Source: Clostridiales bacterium UBA1728 (GTDB lineage: Bacteria > Bacillota > Clostridia > Oscillospirales > Oscillospiraceae). From it: a DNA stretch of 27,079 bases. The notes under the pieces are model-generated. The model had not been told where the DNA came from, made no database searches, and saw only the letters and a program-made list of their open reading frames with translations. The translations under genes and the position numbers were made by a program. This document shows, piece after piece, positions 13,875-21,290 of the stretch (positions are counted from its first letter, which is position 1; every line of letters starts with the position of its first letter). The stretch covers positions 1-27,079 of the forward strand of contig DCIK01000021.1 in NCBI GenBank assembly GCA_002315975.1, given 5' to 3'.

Positions 13875-14930
13875 TTAACCCTCCTTGAGCTTTTCGGCTC
13901 GGTCATGGGTGAGCAGGGCGTCGATGAGCTCATCCAGCTCCCCGTTCATCACAGAATCTATCTTATATAAGGTAAGGCCGATGCGGTGATCCGTCACCCT
14001 GCCCTGAGGGAAATTGTAGGTGCGGATGCGCTCGTTGCGCATACCCATGCCCACCTGGGAGCGTCTCTCGGCGGACACGGCGGCCTCCTGCTTTTCCCGC
14101 TCTGCGGCGGCCAGCCGGGAGGCAAGGATGGACAGCGCCCGAGCCTTGTTCTTGTACTGGCTGCGCTCGTCCTGACACTCCACCACCGTGTTGGTGGGCA
14201 GGTGGGTTACGCGGATGGCGCTGGAGGTCTTGTTGACCTTCTGCCCGCCCGCGCCGCTGGAACGGAAGGTGTCGATCTGCACCTCGTTCAAATCCAGGTG
14301 AAACTCGCTCTCGTCGGTTTCCGGCAGCACCGCCACCGTGACGGTGGAGGTGTGGATGCGCCCCTGCTGCTCGGTCTCCGGCACCCGCTGCACCCGGTGG
14401 ACACCGCTCTCAAACTTCAGCCGGGAATAGGCCCCGTCACCGCTGACGAGGAAGTCAATCTCCTTAATGCCGCCCAGCTCCGTTTCGTTGAGGTTGGCAA
14501 TCTCGATTTTCCAGCCCCGGTTCTGGGCATACATACTGTACATCCGATAGAGGCTGTGGGCAAAAAGTGCGCTCTCCTCGCCGCCAACGCCGCCGCGAAT
14601 CTCCACAATGACATTCCTGTCGTCCAGCGGGTCCCGGGGCAGGAGCAGGATTTTAATCTCCTCCTCCGTGCGCTCCATGTCGGCTCTGGCAGCGGCATAC
14701 TCTTCCCTGGCAAGCTCGCCCAGCTCGCTGTCCCCCAGCATTTCCTCGGCGCTGCGATAGTCAGCCTCAGCTTTGCGGTAACGCGCCAGCGCGTCCATCA
14801 GGGGCTGCAGCTCCTTGCGCTCCTTCGTCAGCGCCGTGTAGCGCTCCATATCGCTGTATATGTCCGGAGCGGAGAGCTCGGCCTCCAGCTGCCGATATTT
14901 CTTTTCCAGCTCCGCGGCCTTCTCAACCAT
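13875..14930 (-). CDS. prfA: Peptide chain release factor 1
   Basis: The 351-aa protein has the RF1 recognition tripeptide in PxT form (PET at 184-186) and the catalytic GGQ at 228-230 within SSGAGGQKVNKTSSAIR. RF1 reads UAA and UAG, and the GGQ Gln is normally methylated by PrmC. The start at 14930 has AAAGGAG upstream; the longer frame to 14993 lacks support. In many Firmicutes prmC follows prfA, but here the TsaC-CoaE fusion follows directly. The leader of about 220 nt contains MITE-like copy B. Confidence 0.97.
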   Translation of the reverse strand: MVEKAAELEKKYRQLEAELSAPDIYSDMERYTALTKERKELQPLMDALARYRKAEADYRSAEEMLGDSELGELAREEYAAARADMERTEEEIKILLLPRDPLDDRNVIVEIRGGVGGEESALFAHSLYRMYSMYAQNRGWKIEIANLNETELGGIKEIDFLVSGDGAYSRLKFESGVHRVQRVPETEQQGRIHTSTVTVAVLPETDESEFHLDLNEVQIDTFRSSGAGGQKVNKTSSAIRVTHLPTNTVVECQDERSQYKNKARALSILASRLAAAEREKQEAAVSAERRSQVGMGMRNERIRTYNFPQGRVTDHRIGLTLYKIDSVMNGELDELIDALLTHDRAEKLKEG

Positions 14931-14984
14931 CGCCTTCGCTCCTTTCGCAATATCGGTAGTTTTCGTGAAGCAGCCTGTAACCCC

Positions 14985-15093
14985 GTAGGGCACGGCCTCC
15001 CGGCCGTGCCGTGCAGGACAGGAACCATGTCCGTTTTATCCAAACAAAGCAGGACTCGCAGACTTCCGGCACGGCCGGGAGGCCGTGCCCTAC
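14985..15093. mobile_element. MITE-like element, copy B (109 bp), in the prfA leader
   Basis: The same perfect 27-bp terminal inverted repeats as copy A lie at 14985-15011 and 15067-15093, with the core in opposite orientation. It lies between the predicted prfA promoter and the prfA start, so it would be transcribed and could fold into a long hairpin. Confidence 0.8.
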
Positions 15094-15155
15094 ATCGACT
15101 TTTCTGCGATTGCTGTCACTAAGTTCAAACTTTTGCACTAAAACCATTTCGGTTT

Positions 15156-15184
15156 ATTCTATCACAGCTTCCGCCTGTATGCAA
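15156..15184 (-). promoter_or_regulatory. prfA: Predicted promoter of prfA
   Basis: On the minus strand TTGCAT (15184-15179) and TAGAAT (15161-15156) are 17 bp apart, with an extended -10 TGA. The region 14931-15337 holds this promoter, copy B and the rpsU promoter, and no gene. Confidence 0.6.
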
Positions 15185-15238
15185 CAGATGATATTCCCCG
15201 TTACGCAAAAGAAAATGAGAAACTTGCCGCTTTTTCCC

Positions 15239-15267
15239 TTGACAAGAAGGGGGGAAGTGTATATAAT
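15239..15267 (+). promoter_or_regulatory. rpsU: Consensus promoter of rpsU
   Basis: TTGACA (15239-15244) and TATAAT (15262-15267) are 17 bp apart and both hexamers are perfect. The 5' UTR carries a GCCGAAA / TTTCGGC stem (15282-15288 with 15309-15315) just before the GAGGGGAGGG ribosome site. Confidence 0.9.
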
Positions 15268-15337
15268 ACTCATGCTTAATAGCCGAAAACTTTTGTACTC
15301 TCAAAGCGTTTCGGCGCAACTGAGGGGAGGGAAATAA

Positions 15338-15523
15338 ATGTCGACCATCCAGGTTAAGGAAAACGAGTCTCTGGATTCTGCTCTGAAGCGTTTCAAGCGC
15401 TCCTGCGCCAAGTCCGGTGTGCTGGCTGACCTTCGCAAGAAGGAGTACTACCAGAGCCCCAGCGTCAAGCGCCGCAAGAAGTCCGAGGCTGCTCGTAAGA
15501 ACAAGAACAAGCGCTTCTACTAA
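15338..15523 (+). CDS. rpsU: 30S ribosomal protein S21
   Basis: The 61-aa basic protein matches S21: a short N-terminal strand (STIQVKENESLDSALKRFKR) and a Lys/Arg-rich helical tail ending KNKNKRFY. S21 binds near the anti-Shine-Dalgarno end of 16S rRNA. GGGGAGGG precedes the ATG. It stands alone between its own promoter and terminator. Confidence 0.97.
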   Translation: MSTIQVKENESLDSALKRFKRSCAKSGVLADLRKKEYYQSPSVKRRKKSEAARKNKNKRFY

Positions 15524-15531
15524 GACCGATG

Positions 15532-15566
15532 AAAAACACCGTCCGATTTCGGGCGGTGTTTTTTTT
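15532..15566 (+). terminator. Terminator after rpsU
   Basis: AAAAACACCGTCCGA pairs with TCGGGCGGTGTTTTT (one wobble), with an uninterrupted run of eight T residues at 15559-15566. Confidence 0.93.
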
Positions 15567-15627
15567 GCTTTTGTGCAGAAAACCTTCTCCTTTTGACAGG
15601 AGTGCGGTGATCGTCAGGCTCGCCCCC

Positions 15628-15752
15628 TCAGTCGCTTCGCGACAGCTTTCTCGCTACGGCTCGGTCACACGGCGGCTCTGACACGCCCCCGGCGTGTCAT
15701 TCACTACCGCCTGTACCCATTGCTTCGCAACAGGGGAGCCGAGAGGGTTCTG
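15628..15752 (-). repeat. Intergenic repeat copy 2, block order shuffled
   Basis: Read on the minus strand the order is Y (15752-15721), X (15708-15673), then Z (15647-15628). In copy 1 near 4480-4651 the order is X, Y, Z with other spacings. X and Z are exact and Y has one mismatch. No gene lies in 15567-15808. Confidence 0.85.
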
Positions 15753-15808
15753 CTTATTTGTTCATTATGCGGCTTATCATTGGCCGTCTCCTCCGAAGCG
15801 CGAAGGGC

Positions 15809-17743
15809 TCAGTCCTCCTCCACGGGGGGCTTGATGAGGCCAGTGCGGTAGGCCTCCAGCAGCTTCTTCAGATCCGCAACACGGCCGCGGATTTCCTCGC
15901 CGCCGTCGGTGTCCATGACCAGAAGCCGGTCGGGGTACTGCTCCACGGTGGTAATGCGCGAGAGCATATCGTCGCTGGTGGGGGTTACGGCGTTGGGGTC
16001 GAAGGGCTGGTGCTCGGCAAGATAGAGCATCTGGGAGTTGCTGACCAGCGTAAAGCCGCAGATGCCGGTCACCGGCTGATACGCCTTGGAGATGCCGCCG
16101 TCGATATTGATGAACTTGCCGCCGGCCTTGATGGGCTCCTCGCCCTTGCGCTTCTTCACGGGCACATGGCCGTTGATGATGTGGGTATACTTGCCGTCCA
16201 CGCCGAACTCGGCAAGAATAGCCTCGGCAGTGGCGGGATCGTCCCAGAGGTCGTAGTAGGGGTCCTTGGCCTCCTCGCCGGCCTCTTCCTCCTGCAGGAA
16301 GCTGCGCTCGAAGGTGGCAATCTTGTCCTTGCCGTTGAGGGGAGAGCAGGGGCCGCACCAGAGATACCAGAGGAAGTCGGTATTCTCCAGCTTGCGGTCG
16401 TACATGGCCTTGCGGCAGTTCTGCTCGCAGTAGTCAAAGAGCGCCTTGCCGCTGTAGCTCTCGCCGCCGAAGGACACCTGATGGAAGCTGCCGTCCGGAT
16501 TCATGGGCACACAGCCGTGGTAGAGGAGATTGCCGTTGCACTCCCGGTACATGGCGCCGTTCTCCATGAGATAGCGCACATGCTCCTGCAGCTTGTCGCT
16601 GCGGGCAAAGGAGTTGCACAGCAGGTCAATGACCTCCTGCTCTGCGGCGGAGAGCTTATAGGGGTCAGCGGGGTCTACGGTAGGCAGAGCCACATCCAGA
16701 GAATGATACTCACGCCCGCCGATCTTCAAAATACCGGTCTGCCGATCCAGCTTATCGAGAAGAAGCCGATCCTCCATGCGGTACTCCGGATGGCGCATGA
16801 CCAGCTGACCCTCCAGCTTGAACTGGATGACGGAAATGGCCTTGAGAATCTTGGCGTTGGTCTCGGCATTCTCGGTGACGCAGTCGGTGACGCGGCTGGG
16901 CACAAAGGCCAGACAGGGATCGTCGGCGTACTGCTCCACGGCGTAGATGGCCAGGGGGCGAACATTGATGCCGTAGCCGTCCTCCAGTGTGTCGAAGTTG
17001 CCGTACTTGACGCTGTTGCGCAGGGCGTTGGCCACGCAGGCGGGATTGCCCATGCCCGCGCCCATCCAGAGCACATCGTGGTTGCCCCAGACGAAGTCCA
17101 CGCGCTTGCGCTGCATAAGCTCGGAGATGACGCGCTCGGCAGCGCTGCCACGGTCGAACATATCGCCCACGATGTGAAGCCTGTCCACGGTCACCCGGGA
17201 GATGAAGTTGGCCAGCGCCACGATGAAGTCGTCGGCAATGCCGGTGTTGATCACGGTATCGAGGATGGATCGGAAGTAGTTCTGCTTGGAGGCATCGAAC
17301 TCCGCGGTATTGATAAGCTCCTCAATGATATAGGAGTACTCCTTGGGCATACGGGTACGCATCTTGGCGCGGGTGTACTTGTCGGCAGACTCGCGGCTGA
17401 CATTGACCAGCTGACTCAGAGCCTTGCGGTACCAGTCGTCGGTTTTGGGGCCCTTGGCGATCTCCCGCTCGGGGTAGTAGATCAGCAGGGCCAGAGCGTT
17501 CTTCTCGTCGGGGGAAAGGGAGTAGCCGAAGCACTCGTCGATCTTTCTATGTACCGCGCCGGAGGCATTCTGGAGAATGTGGGTGAAATAGTCGTATTCG
17601 CCGTGGATGTCGCTCATGAAATGCTCGGTGGTCTTGGGGAGCTGGAGGATGGCCGTCTGGCGGACGATCTCCGCCGCCGTGGAGGCGATGGAGGGAAAGT
17701 CCTTGCTCAGCAGCTCCAGATACTTGAGTTCTTCCCGTGTCAT
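15809..17743 (-). CDS. fbp: Fructose-1,6-bisphosphatase, class III
   Basis: The 644-aa protein is the Firmicutes class III enzyme (FBPase_3, calcineurin-like phosphoesterase fold). It removes the 1-phosphate of fructose-1,6-bisphosphate in gluconeogenesis. Metal-site motifs are D-I-H at 45-47 (HFMSDIHGEYD), GDMFDRG (193-199) and GNHD (220-223). INGHVPVKKRKGEEP and NIDGGISKAYQ lie near the C-terminus. Length is normal. The start at 17743 has AAAGGA upstream; longer in-frame starts run through the palindromic spacer and are rejected. Confidence 0.96.
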   Translation of the reverse strand: MTREELKYLELLSKDFPSIASTAAEIVRQTAILQLPKTTEHFMSDIHGEYDYFTHILQNASGAVHRKIDECFGYSLSPDEKNALALLIYYPEREIAKGPKTDDWYRKALSQLVNVSRESADKYTRAKMRTRMPKEYSYIIEELINTAEFDASKQNYFRSILDTVINTGIADDFIVALANFISRVTVDRLHIVGDMFDRGSAAERVISELMQRKRVDFVWGNHDVLWMGAGMGNPACVANALRNSVKYGNFDTLEDGYGINVRPLAIYAVEQYADDPCLAFVPSRVTDCVTENAETNAKILKAISVIQFKLEGQLVMRHPEYRMEDRLLLDKLDRQTGILKIGGREYHSLDVALPTVDPADPYKLSAAEQEVIDLLCNSFARSDKLQEHVRYLMENGAMYRECNGNLLYHGCVPMNPDGSFHQVSFGGESYSGKALFDYCEQNCRKAMYDRKLENTDFLWYLWCGPCSPLNGKDKIATFERSFLQEEEAGEEAKDPYYDLWDDPATAEAILAEFGVDGKYTHIINGHVPVKKRKGEEPIKAGGKFINIDGGISKAYQPVTGICGFTLVSNSQMLYLAEHQPFDPNAVTPTSDDMLSRITTVEQYPDRLLVMDTDGGEEIRGRVADLKKLLEAYRTGLIKPPVEED

Positions 17744-17792
17744 GGGTGGTTTTTCCTTTCGGTAATGAATATGGTTGGTATTATTCGGTCTC

Positions 17793-17896
17793 GGCTCCCC
17801 CTCCGGGGGAGCCGGCACGGCGAAGCCGTGACTGAGAGGGTGTCTCCCTCTCCGCCCCGGTGTCCTCACCGGGGTACCTCTCCCAAAAGGAGAGGT
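17793..17896. repeat. Five consecutive palindromes
   Basis: Stems are GGCTCCCCC / GGGGGAGCC (17793-17813), CACGGC-GAA-GCCGTG (17816-17830), GAGAGGG / CCCTCTC (17834-17852), CCCCGGTG-TCCT-CACCGGGG (17855-17874) and ACCTCTCC / GGAGAGGT (17876-17896). They fill the gap between fbp and the flavoprotein gene and may act as a 3' end for the latter. Confidence 0.8.
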
Positions 17897-17909
17897 AAGG
17901 ACAGCGGGA

Positions 17910-18716
17910 TTACGCTCCCTCTTCCAGATACCTGCACGCACTGAGGGCGGCCACATTGCCCTCGCCGGCGGCTTTGGCCAGCTGGTAGGGCTCTCCGGTG
18001 CAGTCACCGGCGGCAAACACGCCCCGGAGGTTTGTGCATTGCTGTCTGTCCACGGCGATATGCCCCTCGCTCATGGCAAGGCCGCCGAGGAGGCTGTCTC
18101 CCGCGGAGCTGGCGCGGAGGATGAACACGCCGTCGCACCCGGTAGTCTCACCGTTGAAACTCACGCCCTCTGCCCTGCTCTCGCCCGTTATGGCGTAGCT
18201 GCCCTTTTTCGTAAAGAGCTTCACCGTGCAGCCCATGTCCCGCAGGAGCTGCGCCTCGGTCTCGGCATCCTTCGTGAAGCCCAGCACCGCCACGGTTTTG
18301 CCCCGGTAGAACATCCCGTCGCAGGTGACGCAGTAGCTCACGCCCCTGCCGAGAAATTCCCGCTCCCCCGCGATGGGTCCGGCTCTGTCGGTGCCGGTGC
18401 AGAGGATGAGGGCTTTCCCCTCGGTAAAGTCGCTGCCGATGGCCACGCCAAAGCTTTTGCCCATGTCCATGGCGGCGGTGGCGCGGCCTTCGATGAGCTC
18501 GACGCCCAAGCTCCGGGTCTGCTCCCGCATACGCTCCAGGAGCTCCCTGCCGGATATGCCCGGAAGGCCGGGATAATTCTCCACCCTATGGGAGGGATAG
18601 ATGGCGCTCTCCTCGATGGGCAGGCTCACGAGAGCCACGCTTTTTTTCCTTCTGGCAGCCGTCATGGCAGCGGAATAGCCCGCCGGACCGCCGCCGATGA
18701 TGAGAATATCCCACAT
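17910..18716 (-). CDS. Thioredoxin-reductase-like FAD disulfide oxidoreductase, NADPH site degenerate
   Basis: The 268-aa protein has the TrxB fold. The FAD motif GGGPAG is at 8-13, the redox pair C129-V-T-C132 is followed by DG, and the second FAD motif GVFAAGDC is at 232-239. Usual TrxB has about 310 aa, with a GxGxxA/S Rossmann motif and an HRR patch for NADPH. Here the Rossmann position reads VLGFTKDAETEA (144-155) and the HRR position reads LFTKKG. This suggests it does not use NADPH and may instead resemble ferredoxin-dependent flavin thioredoxin reductases described from clostridia. GAGAGGAAG is the ribosome site. No thioredoxin gene is adjacent. Confidence 0.85.
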   Translation of the reverse strand: MWDILIIGGGPAGYSAAMTAARRKKSVALVSLPIEESAIYPSHRVENYPGLPGISGRELLERMREQTRSLGVELIEGRATAAMDMGKSFGVAIGSDFTEGKALILCTGTDRAGPIAGEREFLGRGVSYCVTCDGMFYRGKTVAVLGFTKDAETEAQLLRDMGCTVKLFTKKGSYAITGESRAEGVSFNGETTGCDGVFILRASSAGDSLLGGLAMSEGHIAVDRQQCTNLRGVFAAGDCTGEPYQLAKAAGEGNVAALSACRYLEEGA

Positions 18717-18744
18717 GGCAATTCTTCCTCTCAAAATTTCTTCT

Positions 18745-18773
18745 ATTATCTAACAAAACAGTTGTAAAATCAA
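18745..18773 (-). promoter_or_regulatory. Promoter of the flavoprotein gene
   Basis: On the minus strand TTGATT (18773-18768) and GATAAT (18750-18745) are 17 bp apart. It overlaps head-to-head with the glnS promoter. Confidence 0.6.
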
Positions 18774-18790
18774 GGGCTATCGTGTATAAT
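18762..18790 (+). promoter_or_regulatory. glnS: Promoter of glnS
   Basis: TTGTAA (18762-18767) and TATAAT (18785-18790) are 17 bp apart, 36 bp before the glnS ATG. Confidence 0.75.
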
Positions 18791-18826
18791 TCCATGATAT
18801 GAATCACATTTGGGGGATTTAACGAT

Positions 18827-20485
18827 ATGGACGAAAGCAAAAACTTTATTCACACCTTTGTCGAAGAGGACATGGCAAGCGGCGGACGCTGCGAGGGGAT
18901 GCAGGTTCACACCCGTTTCCCGCCCGAGCCCAACGGCTATCTGCACATCGGCCACTGCAAGGCCCTCTGCATAGATTTCGGCACCGCCCAGAAGTACGGC
19001 GGTCTCTGCAACCTCCGCATGGACGATACCAACCCCGCCAAGGAGGATACCGAGTTCGTGGATGCCATCAAGGAAGACATTCACTGGCTGGGCTTCGACT
19101 GGGGCGACCGTTTCTTCTACGGCTCCGACTACTTTGAGAGAACCTATGAGCTGGCCGAGGACCTCATCAAGCGCGGTCTGGCCTATGTCTGCGAACTGAG
19201 CGCCGAGGAGTTCAGCAAGTACCGGGGCGACACCCAGCACCCCGCCGTTTCTCCCTACCGGGATCGTCCCTGGGAGGAGTCTCTGGACCTCTTCCGCCGT
19301 ATGCGCGCCGGTGAGTTCCCCGAGGGCAAGTACACCCTCCGCGCCAAAATCGATCTGGAGAGCGGCAACTTCAATATGCGTGACCCGGTTCTCTACCGCA
19401 TCCGCTACATTGAGCATCACCGTCAGGGCACCAAGTGGTGCATCTTCCCCATGTACGACTTTGCCCACCCCATTCAGGACGCGCTGGAGGGCATTACCCA
19501 CTCCCTCTGCTCGCTGGAGTATGAGGCGCACCGCCCCCTGTACAACTGGGTGGTGGAGCAGTGCGGCTTTGAGAAGAAGCCCCGCCAGATTGAGTTTGCC
19601 CGTCTGAACATCAACTATACCGTCATGAGCAAGCGTAAGCTCCGCCGTCTGGTGGAGGAGGGTCGCGTGTCCGGCTGGGACGACCCCCGTATGCCCACTC
19701 TCTGCGGTCTGCGCAGAAGAGGCTACACCCCCGACTCCATCAAGGACTTCGCCGAGCGCATCGGCGTGGCCAAGGTGGACTCCACAGTGGACTATGCCCT
19801 GCTGGAGGCCTGCCTCCGCGATGACCTGAACGCCCACGCCGAGCGCGCCATGGCCGTTCTGCGTCCCCTTAAGCTCACCGTCACCAACTATCCCGAGGGC
19901 CAGAGCGAGAGCTTTGACATCGAGCGCAATCCCACCGACGAGAACGCCGGACTGCGCTCTGTGACCTTCTCCCGCAATCTCTGGATTGAAGAGGACGATT
20001 TCATGATCGAGCCCGTCAAGAAGTACAACCGCTTCTTCGTGGGCAACGAGGTTCGCCTCAAGGGTGCCTATATTGTCAGGTGCACCGGCTACAACACCGA
20101 TGCCGACGGCAAGGTCACCGAGGTTCTCTGCGAGTACGATCCCCTGACCCGCGGCGGCGACACCCCCGATGGCCGCAAGGTGCGCGGCACCGTTCACTGG
20201 GTGGATGCCGACAACTGCGGCGAGGCTGAGGTGCGGCTCTACGATATGCTCTTCACCGACCCCGATCCCGACGGCGCCGACAAGGACTTCATGGACTGCC
20301 TGAACCCCGAATCCCTCGTGACCCTGACGGGCTGCAAGGTGGAGAAGTTCCTCTGTGATGTGAAGCCCACCGACCGCTTCCAGTTCCTGCGCATGGGCTA
20401 CTTTGCCCCCGACAACAAGGACAGCAGCCCCGAGCATCTGGTGTTCAACCGCGCCGTTGCTCTGAAGGACAGCTTCAAGAAGTAA
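18827..20485 (+). CDS. glnS: Glutaminyl-tRNA synthetase
   Basis: The 552-aa class I synthetase charges tRNA-Gln with glutamine directly. HIGH is at 40-43 (FPPEPNGYLHIGHCKA) and the KMSKS equivalent reads MSKRK at 267-271. The C-terminal beta-barrel anticodon-binding domain has KKYNRFFVGNEVRLKGAY. Eukaryote-like GlnRS entered bacteria by transfer, and many Firmicutes rely on GatCAB instead, so its presence is informative about amidation needs. GGGGGA precedes the ATG. Confidence 0.97.
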   Translation: MDESKNFIHTFVEEDMASGGRCEGMQVHTRFPPEPNGYLHIGHCKALCIDFGTAQKYGGLCNLRMDDTNPAKEDTEFVDAIKEDIHWLGFDWGDRFFYGSDYFERTYELAEDLIKRGLAYVCELSAEEFSKYRGDTQHPAVSPYRDRPWEESLDLFRRMRAGEFPEGKYTLRAKIDLESGNFNMRDPVLYRIRYIEHHRQGTKWCIFPMYDFAHPIQDALEGITHSLCSLEYEAHRPLYNWVVEQCGFEKKPRQIEFARLNINYTVMSKRKLRRLVEEGRVSGWDDPRMPTLCGLRRRGYTPDSIKDFAERIGVAKVDSTVDYALLEACLRDDLNAHAERAMAVLRPLKLTVTNYPEGQSESFDIERNPTDENAGLRSVTFSRNLWIEEDDFMIEPVKKYNRFFVGNEVRLKGAYIVRCTGYNTDADGKVTEVLCEYDPLTRGGDTPDGRKVRGTVHWVDADNCGEAEVRLYDMLFTDPDPDGADKDFMDCLNPESLVTLTGCKVEKFLCDVKPTDRFQFLRMGYFAPDNKDSSPEHLVFNRAVALKDSFKK

Positions 20486-20492
20486 AAAAGAT

Positions 20493-20533
20493 ATGCAAAA
20501 AACAGGCTGCAAAATTGCAGCCTGTTTTTGCAT
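20493..20533 (+). terminator. Terminator after glnS
   Basis: A long stem of 19-20 bp (left arm 20493-20512, right arm 20515-20533, one bulged A) includes ACAGGCTGCAA / TTGCAGCCTGT and a TTTTT stretch. Confidence 0.88.
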
Positions 20534-20582
20534 AAAGACAAGGGAGGCTTCTCTGTCTTGCAATCCGCATCCCCCGTCCCCT

Positions 20583-20609
20583 GTAGGGCTCGGCCTCCCG
20601 GACGAGCCG
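20583..20609 (+). repeat. Solo end of the MITE-like family (variant)
   Basis: The 27-nt stretch beginning GTAGGGCTCGGCCTCCCGGA is a variant of the terminal repeat of copies A and B: CAC/GTG pairs are changed to CTC/GAG with the palindrome kept. No partner end is seen. An identical solo copy is at 23687-23713. Confidence 0.7.
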
Positions 20610-20690
20610 CAGAGAAAAAGGATTGCCGCGTCGCTGCGCGAAATCGCAATCAGGATGAAGGGATTCATCGCCATGAACGAAAGCCCTGTG

Positions 20691-20816
20691 GCTCCCTCTG
20701 CGAGGGAGCTGCCCCAGTGCGCTCACTGGGGCTGAGGGAGAGAGGTTCTTTTGAGCTGTTTCGTAGACGATCCCTCCCTCAGTCTCGCTGCGCGAGCCAG
20801 CTCCCTCATCTGAGGG
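20691..20816. repeat. Cluster of palindromes
   Basis: GCTCCCTC-TGC-GAGGGAGC (20691-20709), GCCCCAGTG-CGCT-CACTGGGGC (20711-20732) and CTCGC-TGC-GCGAG (20784-20796) lie in the 377-bp gene-free space between glnS and the DNPH1-like gene. An outer CCCTCA/TGAGGG pair (20776-20816) surrounds the last. No other feature is visible there. Confidence 0.7.
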
Positions 20817-20862
20817 CGCCAAGAAAGGGTCTTGTAGCACTTTCGCAGCAATGACAGTCTTT

Positions 20863-21276
20863 TCACGCATACCCTTGCACGACCTCCACCAGCTCCGCGA
20901 GCATGGTCTCCTCCTGGCGGTACTCGTGGATGTGAAAGGCCGGATCGCCGGCCAGCATGGCGCTGAGTCGACCCTCCTCGCCGCCGTAGAAGATGTGGAC
21001 GGGCTTATCTAAGAAGCGGGCAAAGGCCAGCTCGTAGCCCACCCCCAGAGAGGGCTGGGTGCACTCGGCGATGACCAGATCGCATTCCCGGAGCCACGCG
21101 GTGTCCCGCTGCCAGATATAGTCGCTGCCGCCGTCACCGCCCTTGTTGGTGAGGGAAGGGTCGCCCACGTGCTCGGTAAGCACGCTGCCGTAGGGTTTGA
21201 GGGCATCGATCATGCGCTTATAGCGGGCGGCATCGTTGCGTCCGCCGCGGATGGAACCGCAGAAGTAGATTTTCAT
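20863..21276 (-). CDS. DNPH1/Rcl-like 2'-deoxynucleoside 5'-phosphate N-hydrolase
   Basis: The 137-aa protein belongs to the nucleoside 2-deoxyribosyltransferase superfamily and looks most like DNPH1 (Rcl). DNPH1 splits the N-glycosidic bond of deoxynucleoside monophosphates and helps clear abnormal nucleotides. Features are MKIYFCGSIRGGR (GSIRGG at 7-12), LTEHVGD (33-39) and TQPSLGVGYELA (73-84), with E82 as the likely catalytic Glu. AAAGGGGAG precedes the ATG at 21276, 14 bp after the MATE gene, so it is last in the three-gene operon. Confidence 0.85.
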   Translation of the reverse strand: MKIYFCGSIRGGRNDAARYKRMIDALKPYGSVLTEHVGDPSLTNKGGDGGSDYIWQRDTAWLRECDLVIAECTQPSLGVGYELAFARFLDKPVHIFYGGEEGRLSAMLAGDPAFHIHEYRQEETMLAELVEVVQGYA

Positions 21277-21290
21277 GGAGCTCTCCCCTT

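Noticed and set aside
17793..17896. Palindrome run considered as a CRISPR array
   Set aside because: The units differ in sequence and spacing; they are separate hairpins, not a repeated unit with spacers.
15758..17944. 728-aa plus-strand frame over fbp
   Set aside because: It is an antisense shadow of fbp that runs through intergenic palindromes, with no ribosome site.
18770..20674. 634-aa minus-strand frame over glnS
   Set aside because: It is an antisense shadow; the plus strand clearly encodes GlnRS.
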